5,691 nt of DNA, from assembly GCA_963578655.1 (NCBI GenBank), contig CAUZEB010000121.1:1-5691 (forward strand), in the 5' to 3' direction. Positions 1-5,690 of the stretch are shown piece by piece (positions within the stretch are counted from its first letter, which is position 1; the number at the start of each line of letters is the position of its first letter). The position numbers were made by a program, and so were the translations under genes. The DNA is from CAUZEB01 sp963578655 (lineage in GTDB: Bacteria > Chloroflexota > Dehalococcoidia > Lucifugimonadales > CAUZEB01). The notes beneath the pieces are model-generated. The model saw only the letters and a program-made list of their open reading frames with translations. It was not told the DNA's origin and ran no database searches.

Positions 1-140
1 AGAGCTGCAGTCGCCAAATCTTTCAGCTCTCCTTTTGTTAAGTCGGCATCACAGTGTAATATATCGAATACTGGTATATTACAACAGGTGATTAAACAAA
101 TTACTTTGTAATTACGAGAACTTTCCGGATAATTATTAAG
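1..140 (-). other. Leftward open frame at left edge, possible 5' end of a divergent gene
   Basis: On the minus strand one frame is open from position 140 (just after a TAG at 143-141) to the window edge. Its last part reads DADLTKGELKDLATAA, which looks like the amphipathic N-terminus of a real protein. The other two minus frames have stops near position 40-50. No ATG or GTG lies in this frame. The only usual start is a TTG at 17, preceded by AAAAGGAG (36-29) at a rather long 11-nt spacing. Plus-strand frames are also partly open here, so openness alone means little. A divergent gene starting near or just beyond the edge is possible; I do not recognise a family. Confidence 0.2.
55..83. promoter_or_regulatory. 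Inverted repeat TGTAATATA-N11-TATATTACA, candidate operator
   Basis: Two perfect 9-bp arms (55-63 and 75-83) flank an 11-nt spacer. The repeat lies about 90 nt upstream of the amidase start and just upstream of a possible divergent gene, where an operator for a dimeric repressor or activator would sit. The outer T and A at the site ends fit many dimer-binding palindromes, but no specific regulator family can be named and no regulator gene is in the window. A DNA hairpin or chance in AT-rich sequence are alternatives. Confidence 0.35.
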
Positions 141-160
141 CTATAAAGTGAATACACGAC

Positions 161-170
161 GAAGGGAAGG
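161..170 (+). promoter_or_regulatory. Ribosome binding site of the amidase gene
   Basis: The purine tract GAAGGGAAGG lies directly upstream of the ATG at 174. Its first GAAGG is 8 nt from the start codon, a normal Shine-Dalgarno distance, and this fixes the start choice. An AT-rich stretch with TATAAA at 142-147 could hold the -10 element, but I see no convincing -35 box. Confidence 0.6.
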
Positions 171-173
171 CCA

Positions 174-1298
174 ATGAAAAGCATTACTATAGACAGAAAC
201 AAATCTATTAGAGACGAACCTAACAAAGGGCACAACAGATGGCATCCAGATATAAATCCAATATTAGAAGTCAATGTGGGAGAAGATGTCCTTTTGGAAA
301 CTCGCGATGCGAGGGATGGCCAAATCTCTCCAGGTATGACTACCGATGATATTAAAGAACTTATCGAGGTTAGTGAATGGAGATCAAACATTGGACATCC
401 ATTGACAGGACCTGTTTTTATTAAAGGCGCTGAACCTGGCGACCTACTAGAAATTGAATACATAGAGCTCCTGCCTGAACAGTATGGATGGACTACATTT
501 GGACCTGGGAGTGGATTTTTGCGCGATCTTTTCGCAAGAGAATATCTTGTTCACTGGTTTATAAACGATAATTGGGCCACGTCGCCACAGATACCGGGTC
601 TGAGAATACCGAATGGTATGTTCATGGGAACAGCTGGACTTGCGCCATCTCATAAACAATTGAAAGAATGGACTGACAGGGAAAAAGATGTGGTATTGAG
701 AGGTGGGATAGCGCAATTACCTGATTCTAAAGATGCTGTGCCTTCAACAGAACCTATTTGTCATGAAGGTCTCCGTACAGCTCCTCCTAGAGAGAACGGA
801 GGTAACGTCGATATAAAACAATTAACGAAAGGGTCTAAACTGTTCATACCAGTTAACGTTGAAGGAGGATTGTATTCGGTCGGTGACGGCCATTTTGCTC
901 AAGGTGACTCGGAATGTTGTATCTCTGCTATAGAGATTGGAGGGGCAGCGGTAGTTAGGTTCAAGATTCATAAAGAAAGGGCTGTGAGCAACGGAATAAC
1001 CTTTCCACGTTTCTCGCATCCTTCTTATTTCAATTCACCTGAATGGGCGGTACCCAAGAATTTCATCGCTACTACAGGCATGCCCATAAGAATCGATGGT
1101 GTCAATATATCCGAAGATGTGACATTGGCGGCGAGGAATGCTCTTATCAATATGATAGATTTACTTCAGGAGCGTGGATGGAGCCAGGAGCAATCTTACG
1201 TTATTTGTAGTGTGGCTGTGGACTTAAAGATTAGCAATATTGTAGATTTGCCTAATGTTACCGTGTCAGCATTTTTACCTGAAGACATCTTCATCTAA
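174..1298 (+). CDS. Acetamidase/formamidase family amidohydrolase
   Basis: The 374-residue product matches the FmdA/AmdA family, cytoplasmic enzymes that hydrolyse short amides such as formamide or acetamide to ammonia and the carboxylate. Visible family blocks are GHNRWHP (19-25), the DARDGQ segment (45-50), GPVFIKGAEPGDLLEIEYI (79-97), ENGGNVD (207-213), and GDGHFAQGDSE (237-247), which corresponds to the GDxHxxQGDGE active-site block with its metal-site histidine and acidic residues. The Ser in place of the usual Gly before Glu247 is a small deviation. No signal peptide or membrane segment is seen. Length is normal, slightly shorter than the roughly 400-residue formamidases. The ATG start has a strong Shine-Dalgarno. 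A second small-molecule hydrolase follows on the same strand after a 166-nt gap. The family is fairly certain; the substrate is not, because many environmental paralogues are uncharacterised. Confidence 0.9.
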   Translation: MKSITIDRNKSIRDEPNKGHNRWHPDINPILEVNVGEDVLLETRDARDGQISPGMTTDDIKELIEVSEWRSNIGHPLTGPVFIKGAEPGDLLEIEYIELLPEQYGWTTFGPGSGFLRDLFAREYLVHWFINDNWATSPQIPGLRIPNGMFMGTAGLAPSHKQLKEWTDREKDVVLRGGIAQLPDSKDAVPSTEPICHEGLRTAPPRENGGNVDIKQLTKGSKLFIPVNVEGGLYSVGDGHFAQGDSECCISAIEIGGAAVVRFKIHKERAVSNGITFPRFSHPSYFNSPEWAVPKNFIATTGMPIRIDGVNISEDVTLAARNALINMIDLLQERGWSQEQSYVICSVAVDLKISNIVDLPNVTVSAFLPEDIFI

Positions 1299-1464
1299 TT
1301 TAGGTGCAGGCAACATATGATTTATATATCAATTTAAAGTGTAATATGATGCTTTCGATTATCAATCGTAAAGACGGCAACTCGTTTATTTAGCAAAACA
1401 CGAACCACATGGATTCAACTAACTTTAAAAACTTAATTAGTTTTTGAGAATTGGAGATTGTTTT
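1299..1464. other. Intergenic gap with small hairpin and a repeated upstream word
   Basis: This gap contains an imperfect hairpin at 1352-1373 (CTTT-CGATT, loop ATC, AATCG-T-AAAG: nine pairs with one bulged T). No run of T follows on either strand, so it is not a normal intrinsic terminator. At 1338-1347 the word AGTGTAATAT repeats the word at 53-62 that overlaps the left arm of the inverted repeat before the amidase gene. A weak A/T-only repeat (AACTAA 1417-1422, TTAGTT 1437-1442) runs into five Ts just before the next gene. I see no small gene here. Confidence 0.35.
1453..1456 (+). promoter_or_regulatory. Shine-Dalgarno GGAG deciding the start of the hydrolase gene
   Basis: GGAG sits 8 nt before the ATG at 1465. 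A longer in-frame start (TTG at 1444) would add seven residues but would place this strong site inside the coding region, so the ATG is preferred. Confidence 0.65.
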
Positions 1465-2334
1465 ATGGGAAATTTGGATATAACGATTGGGAACGTTGAA
1501 ATTCTTGCTCTTTCAGACATGAATGTGCCCTATCCTATTATATTAGATGATTTGTGGCCTGATGTCCCTGAAGAGAAATGGAGTATGTTTAGAGAATTGT
1601 ATCCTGAGACATTCGAAGGTCCCTATATGCGTCTGGAGATAGGTTGTTATCTTATACGGTCAGGTGGCCAAACTATATTGATGGACACAGGGTACGGACC
1701 TGGGCCTATAGATCATATTGGGGGATATCGAGGACGACTTATGGCGGATTTGTCTAGTAAAAAAGTAAACCCAGCCGAGATAGATGTGGTCTTCCTTTCG
1801 CATCTCCATTACGATCACGTAGGTTGGAACACTGTCAATAATGATGGTGTGTGGACTCCCACATTTCCCAATGCGAAATACATCGCGCACCAAGCTGATT
1901 TAAATCATTTCCGAAAGCCTGAACTGCAGGTTTCTTCAGGTGTACCATATATATCTCGATATATTGAACCATTAGTAAATTTGGGCGTTTTTGAAACGAT
2001 AAATAAAGATACAAATATAACAGAAGACCTTAAGGCGATACATACTCCTGGCCATACACCAGGTCATATGAGCTTGATGGTTACATCACTTGGCCAAAGT
2101 GCATTGATCCAAGGGGATGCATTTGTACATCCTTCGCAAATCACGAATGAGGATTGGAATTCCCTCTTCGATACTGATTCAGATATGGCGACTGATACTA
2201 GAAGAAAATTACTAAACATTGTTGAGGCTGATAACATACCAATGATTTCTTGTCATTTTGAAACCCCAGGAGTCGGATATGTTATTCGATCCCAGAGTAA
2301 AAGATATTGGCAGTCGGCTGAGATAAAATACTAG
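1465..2334 (+). CDS. Metallo-beta-lactamase-fold hydrolase (lactonase-like)
   Basis: The 289-residue product has the full metal-binding signature of the metallo-beta-lactamase superfamily. It shows HLHYDH (113-118), TPGHTPGH (194-201, one His a ligand), GD in LIQGDAF (Asp218, bridging ligand) and a late CHF (His254). The strand leading to MDTGYGPG (73-80) is typical of the fold. The HxHxDH-H-D-H pattern and the long N-terminal part before the first sheet resemble quorum-quenching lactonases and related environmental hydrolases, so lactone or ester cleavage with a dinuclear zinc site is likely; the real substrate is unknown. No signal peptide is seen, so it should be cytoplasmic. It follows the amidase gene on the same strand, but the gap is long enough for its own promoter. 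It ends only 7 nt from the stop of the opposing GTPase gene. Confidence 0.88.
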   Translation: MGNLDITIGNVEILALSDMNVPYPIILDDLWPDVPEEKWSMFRELYPETFEGPYMRLEIGCYLIRSGGQTILMDTGYGPGPIDHIGGYRGRLMADLSSKKVNPAEIDVVFLSHLHYDHVGWNTVNNDGVWTPTFPNAKYIAHQADLNHFRKPELQVSSGVPYISRYIEPLVNLGVFETINKDTNITEDLKAIHTPGHTPGHMSLMVTSLGQSALIQGDAFVHPSQITNEDWNSLFDTDSDMATDTRRKLLNIVEADNIPMISCHFETPGVGYVIRSQSKRYWQSAEIKY

Positions 2335-2341
2335 TGTCACC

Positions 2342-3346
2342 TTACCCGTGAAGTTCGACAATATCTCCATCTGCCAGCATGTGGTTTCTGCCTACGTGCT
2401 GGCTTTCGAATTTTCCGGAACTTCCCCAAAGAATTGCGAACTTCAATTTCTTTAATAAATCTTTATGAACCAGTCTAGCCACATCAGATACGAGACTACC
2501 TTGTGGTAAGACATAAGGCGTTGATAGCGATAGGTTTTCTAGGGTTTCTCTAGGAGACTTCGTGTAGATACGTACAATGTTTAGTGATGTAAATATCGCA
2601 TCACCTAGGTCTCCAAGGCCAAAATTTTCTTCTGCACTGGTCATAATCAATTGATACTGCTTCCCCAGCGCGGTTTGTAAGATCTGAAAGTGATCTAATC
2701 CGCCTTGCACATCTGCCTTGTTGCCCACGATTATGGTTGTTTTCGGGTTTACGAGATAGGAGGTTTCTTTGGATGTCAGGTGATTGTTATTGGAGAGTCC
2801 CCATTTGTTTAATTCCGCTAAAATACCCAAAAGTTGGAACATTGGATCATGGGATAAATCTAACACTAGAACAAACACATCGGTCGTTCTTAAGAGACCG
2901 TATAAGCGACTCTGAGTGGCTGTCTTCTCAATTGGAGGAGTATCGATAAGTTGCACAAGAATATTTTCGTACCGTAGCATACCAGGCAATGGTTCCTGTG
3001 TACTTAATGCGTATGAGCCTATTATTGAATGCGCCCCAGTTGATCTCGACAACAGTGACGACTTGCCAACATTGGTATGTCCAATGAGGGTCGCTCGTCC
3101 TGCACCCTGTTTGGGGATAGAGAAAGGTTCTATCCTTGAAGATCGACCTTTTCTGACAGAATCCTGTAATTCTGCCATCAATTTGGACATCCTGGAACGA
3201 AGTTGAGCTTTTAAATGGTCTGTACCCTTGTGCTTGGGCATCAATGTCAGCATTTCGTGAAGGACGACAATTTTCTCTTGAGGAGTTTTAGATTTACGGA
3301 AGCGATCCTCGGCTTCACGATATTGAGGAGGTACATTAGTAGGCAT
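2342..3346 (-). CDS. DRG/Obg-like GTPase with C-terminal TGS domain
   Basis: The 334-residue product has the layout of the DRG branch of Obg-like GTPases. A basic helical N-terminus (about 10-68, containing PKHKGTDHLKAQL) is followed by the G domain: P-loop GHTNVGKSS (89-97), a switch I-like STQEPLPGML (115-124), DTPP (135-138) at the G3 position, NKAD (209-212) and TSAE (236-239). A TGS domain follows (about 258-334), ending in a GRNHMLADGDIVELHG block very like that of DRG proteins. Members of this group bind ribosomes or translation factors in the cytoplasm. The oddity is G3: the canonical DxxG (DxPG in DRG/Obg) has Pro at the glycine position. The ATG at 3346 is preceded by AGG at about 9-nt spacing. 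Upstream on the same strand, 148 nt away, is the Nmad3-like gene, so co-transcription is possible. The family is well supported; the exact cellular role is unknown. Confidence 0.85.
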   Translation of the reverse strand: MPTNVPPQYREAEDRFRKSKTPQEKIVVLHEMLTLMPKHKGTDHLKAQLRSRMSKLMAELQDSVRKGRSSRIEPFSIPKQGAGRATLIGHTNVGKSSLLSRSTGAHSIIGSYALSTQEPLPGMLRYENILVQLIDTPPIEKTATQSRLYGLLRTTDVFVLVLDLSHDPMFQLLGILAELNKWGLSNNNHLTSKETSYLVNPKTTIIVGNKADVQGGLDHFQILQTALGKQYQLIMTSAEENFGLGDLGDAIFTSLNIVRIYTKSPRETLENLSLSTPYVLPQGSLVSDVARLVHKDLLKKLKFAILWGSSGKFESQHVGRNHMLADGDIVELHG

Positions 3347-3494
3347 TGTACTTACCTGAAGTTTGACGTTGTATTAAGAGACAAGCTGACATGTATTGAG
3401 TATAGAGGTTGGTTCAGCAAGGAGCAATAGAATTAATGATGATCATAGGAAAGTGATTACCGCATCGGATCACAAAGCATGAAATACTATTGCT
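3347..3494 (-). other. Spacer between the Nmad3-like and GTPase genes, with nested inverted repeats
   Basis: No gene is seen here. The spacer carries GAGCAATAG (3422-3430) and its exact reverse complement CTATTGCTC (3487-3495), which overlaps the stop codon of the Nmad3-like gene. Between them lies a smaller stem, GTGAT..CCG-CAT-CGG-ATCAC (3453-3473), with a two-base bulge, and an 8-bp palindrome ATGATCAT (3439-3446). There is no U-tract, so a standard Rho-independent terminator is not indicated. It may be an RNA structure in the leader of the GTPase message or a processing site. Confidence 0.35.
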
Positions 3495-4253
3495 CTAGGA
3501 ATGTTTATTAACGTAGGACCAAAACATATTGGCCCTCAATGTATCTTCATGGTTTTCAGGATCTATGACACAGCGGCAACTACGGGTGTACGAGCCTATC
3601 ACTTGTAGATCAGTCCGTCCACAATCCCATCTCCATGGAAGCCCGTTAGCATCCCTGAAGATATTCTGCGCCACTACCCTGTCGACTTTTAGGGCTGTAT
3701 CGAAACGGCGGGAATTTTTAGACCCTCTGAAGACCCAAAACCTGTCCCATAAGTTGGGGCCGCCAAGACCACGACGTATATGCGCATTCTCTTTGAATTG
3801 TGGAAGAATTGTGTTCTCCGGGCGAGCTATTACTTTTCTTAAGACTTCCTCTATTTCTAGGAAACCGATCAGGTAAAATCCAAATTCATCGGTTGGTATG
3901 TTTTTCTCCCAGCGTTGGAGACGGGCGATGAAAAAAAGAAAATCTCCTATTGACATAGATTTAAGAGACGATGCGCGGGAATTCATTTCACAATTGTCTC
4001 CATAAGTGAAAGTCCTGAATTCAGGGTCGTTATGTGCTGTCCATCGCCAAAATCTTTCAGGTATATACTTAGTTAATCTCAGGGTTGAATTATAGAAGGA
4101 TCTAAGATCCTGGTATGTTACTGCATGTTCTTCTGGTAAAGCTCTATCCTCTGGTATTGGTATGAATTCGAACTTACCACCCGAGAATATAGGACTGCAG
4201 AATTGATGACTTGCGTTAGATCCGACGTTAGCTAGGAAGATTCGATGAGGCAT
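3495..4253 (-). CDS. Nmad3-like (nucleotide-modification-associated) domain protein
   Basis: The 252-residue product begins MPHRIFLANVGSNASH and continues with SPIF (20-23) and FEFIPIPE (28-35). That beginning recalls the Nmad3-type domain, where a short strand, a Ser-rich turn, SPI and a PIP[DE] motif form the N-terminus. Further blocks also fit: GDFLFFIARLQRW (103-115), FGFYLIGFLEIEEVL (124-138), a conserved-looking HIRRG (158-162), and FWVFRGSKNSRRF (172-184). The family was proposed by comparative genomics to act around modified bases; no biochemical activity is known to me. No signal peptide or membrane segment is seen. The gene overlaps the 3' end of queG by 26 nt, which implies coupled translation. 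Starts at 4259 (two residues longer) and 4304 (17 longer) are possible; 4253 is chosen because the family-like sequence begins there and a weak AAGAG lies 8 nt upstream. Family assignment is from memory of motifs and is moderate. Confidence 0.6.
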   Translation of the reverse strand: MPHRIFLANVGSNASHQFCSPIFSGGKFEFIPIPEDRALPEEHAVTYQDLRSFYNSTLRLTKYIPERFWRWTAHNDPEFRTFTYGDNCEMNSRASSLKSMSIGDFLFFIARLQRWEKNIPTDEFGFYLIGFLEIEEVLRKVIARPENTILPQFKENAHIRRGLGGPNLWDRFWVFRGSKNSRRFDTALKVDRVVAQNIFRDANGLPWRWDCGRTDLQVIGSYTRSCRCVIDPENHEDTLRANMFWSYVNKHS

Positions 4254-5397
4254 GAGCATTACTCTTGTTCGTTTTAAATTCGGTGATGGTAAGCTGGATC
4301 TCATTCAGTACGGTAGGGTCACTTTCGGTAACTAAGGCTTGCTTTAAGACTTCAATCGTTTCTTCTTTTCTGATCTTACCAATAGCCCAAGCAGCGTGCT
4401 CTCGTATTATGGGATTGTCATTATGTAGAGCTTCCATTAAGGCTGGCAGGGCTGTAGGATCACCGATGTTTCCGAGAGCGACACAGACGTTTCTTTGAAG
4501 TCCCACACGTTTCGCACGTTTAATTGGTGAGTTTTTAAAACGCTTCCGAAAGGATTCGTCATCCAGATGCAATAGTGGAATCAACGCTGGTGCCCCGAAG
4601 TCGTGGCGCTGGCGGAATGATGGTTCAAGACTTATTCCAGCTTTCCGGTTAACAGGGCAGACATCTTGGCATATATCGCAGCCAAATATCCAATCACCAA
4701 TCAATGAACGTAATTTTCTAGGTATTGAACCGCGTAGTTCAATTGTTAAGAAGGATATACATCGATTATTATCTATGACATATGGCGCTATTATTGCTCC
4801 AGTAGGACAATCATCGATACAGCGAACACAGTTGCCACACGTTTTTGCCAAAGCCGTATCTGGTTCCAATTCAAGATCGGTAATTACCTGGGCTAATAGA
4901 ACCCATGATCCGTGGCTAATTGTAAGAATATTTGTATTTTTCCCAAACCAACCTACACCTGAACGTTCAGCCGCCGCCCGATCGTTCATGGGGCCGTCAT
5001 CTACAAAAATACGGGCCTGAAACTCTGTATGAACATATTTGGATAGCCCTTTTACAAAGTTTCGGAGTTTGTCTTTCAGAACGAGGTGATAATCTTCTCC
5101 CCAAGCATATCGTGCTATTTTACCTGTTGGTATATTCTTGATGTTTTTAGGTTTGGCAGTGTTATAACTTATGGCGAAGGAAATAACTGATTTAGCATTT
5201 TGTAACAGCTTCTTAGGGTGTGTTGCTAGATGCACGCGTTCTTCGGTGTACCAAGGAAGTCCGCTCATTAGTCCTTGACGAACTCGTGATATAGATGCCG
5301 ATTCGTCCCTGACGAAAGGGTCGGCGGTTGTTATACCCACTACATCGAAGCCCATCTCTTTAGCGTAGGCTTTAATCTTTTGTTCTAATTCACCCAT
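4228..5397 (-). CDS. queG: Epoxyqueuosine reductase QueG with C-terminal HEAT repeats
   Basis: QueG is a cobalamin-dependent iron-sulfur enzyme that reduces epoxyqueuosine to queuosine at the wobble position of GUN-anticodon tRNAs, in the cytoplasm. The 389-residue product (counted from the chosen ATG) shows the N-terminal QueG domain, then VDDGPMNDRAAAERSGVGWF (122-141) with the Asp that matches the catalytic acid (VD[TD]GP). Two [4Fe-4S] motifs follow: CxxCxxCxxxCP (Cys 187, 190, 193, 197) and a second set (Cys 213, 240, 243, 247, ending CPVN). A HEAT-like tail covers about 300-377 (ALGNIGDPTALPALMEAL and a second helical pair), as in many QueG proteins. An in-frame GTG at 5436 would add 13 residues that do not look like the family. 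Starting at 5397 puts the family-typical LEQKIKAYAKEMGFDVVGI at the N-terminus. Shine-Dalgarno signals are weak for both. All key cysteines are intact, so it should be functional. Confidence 0.95.
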   Translation of the reverse strand: MGELEQKIKAYAKEMGFDVVGITTADPFVRDESASISRVRQGLMSGLPWYTEERVHLATHPKKLLQNAKSVISFAISYNTAKPKNIKNIPTGKIARYAWGEDYHLVLKDKLRNFVKGLSKYVHTEFQARIFVDDGPMNDRAAAERSGVGWFGKNTNILTISHGSWVLLAQVITDLELEPDTALAKTCGNCVRCIDDCPTGAIIAPYVIDNNRCISFLTIELRGSIPRKLRSLIGDWIFGCDICQDVCPVNRKAGISLEPSFRQRHDFGAPALIPLLHLDDESFRKRFKNSPIKRAKRVGLQRNVCVALGNIGDPTALPALMEALHNDNPIIREHAAWAIGKIRKEETIEVLKQALVTESDPTVLNEIQLTITEFKTNKSNAHASSNLPS

Positions 5398-5449
5398 TTC
5401 CTTGTTACAAGCCTCATAGCAATATTTGATTGACACATCTAATAGCCTG

Positions 5450-5455
5450 ATTATA
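5450..5455 (-). promoter_or_regulatory. Candidate -10 box (TATAAT) for queG
   Basis: On the minus strand a perfect TATAAT lies 14 nt before the GTG at 5436 and 53 nt before the ATG at 5397. Transcription would start near 5443, giving a leader of about 7 nt for the GTG but about 46 nt for the ATG, which favours the ATG. The -35 region (TTTAAC or GCTTTA at 15-17 nt) is a poor match. TATAAT words are common by chance in AT-rich DNA. Confidence 0.35.
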
Positions 5456-5624
5456 GTGTATTATGCTGCCGTTAAAGCTGCAATATTACGTAGCAGGTTC
5501 GGAATTGAATTGCATATAATCAATAATATGTTGATTTACTCCGGTGTTATAGGGATTTTCGTTTAATCAATTTACGAAATTCAAATTGTAACTTGTGTGA
5601 GGATCTCAGTATTAGTTTAGCTGA
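5456..5624. other. Non-coding stretch upstream of queG
   Basis: I see no gene here. The stretch holds AATCAA-N7-TTGATT (5518-5536), an inverted repeat with 6-bp arms, and a further AATCAA at 5565-5570. It is AT-rich enough for such short repeats to arise by chance. No tRNA-like fold or T-run terminator is evident. Confidence 0.3.
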
Positions 5625-5690
5625 TTATCTATTGCCGATGTCAATGGGCATAGTTATAAGGTCTATTCTCGCTGCTGACTTATGAGAAGC
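5625..5690 (-). CDS. Possible 3' end of a leftward gene, cut by the window edge
   Basis: One minus-strand frame is open from the right edge to a TAA at 5627-5625, giving 21 residues ending KSAARIDLITMPIDIGNR. The other two minus frames stop within 30 nt of the edge, and all three plus frames are closed inside the last 60 nt or so. The composition looks protein-like, and a gene ending here would leave about 230 nt before queG, room for the queG promoter. The stretch is too short to name a family, and chance remains likely. Confidence 0.2.
   Translation of the reverse strand, partial: ASHKSAARIDLITMPIDIGNR

Noticed and set aside
1417..1445. AACTAA-N14-TTAGTT followed by five Ts, terminator-like
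   Set aside because: The stem is six almost pure A/T pairs with a long loop, too weak for an intrinsic terminator, and it lies right against the next ribosome binding site.
2737..3430. Several rightward open frames of 70-96 codons opposite the GTPase gene
   Set aside because: They are antisense shadows of a gene with complete GTPase and TGS motifs and have no family-like sequence of their own.
3422..3495. 74-nt unit closed by a 9-bp stem, the size of a tRNA
   Set aside because: Neither strand gives a T-arm with the usual TTCGA-like loop, a D-arm or an anticodon stem in the right places, and the closing stem is 9 rather than 7 pairs.
3529..3876. 115-codon rightward open frame opposite the Nmad3-like gene
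   Set aside because: It lies wholly antisense to the leftward gene, which is better supported by its overlap with queG and its motif content; no ribosome site or recognisable motif.
5515..5520. Plus-strand TATAAT as a rightward promoter
   Set aside because: No -35 match lies 16-18 nt upstream, and no rightward gene follows before the window edge; chance in AT-rich DNA.
5518..5536. AATCAA-N7-TTGATT as an FNR/CRP-type site
   Set aside because: The half-sites face the wrong way round for TTGAT-N4-ATCAA, and 6-bp arms are expected by chance at this base composition.
5527..5676. Rightward open frame upstream of queG ending in a TGA at 5676
   Set aside because: The frame has no good start and no ribosome site until an ATG only 15 codons before its stop, and its composition is unconvincing as protein.
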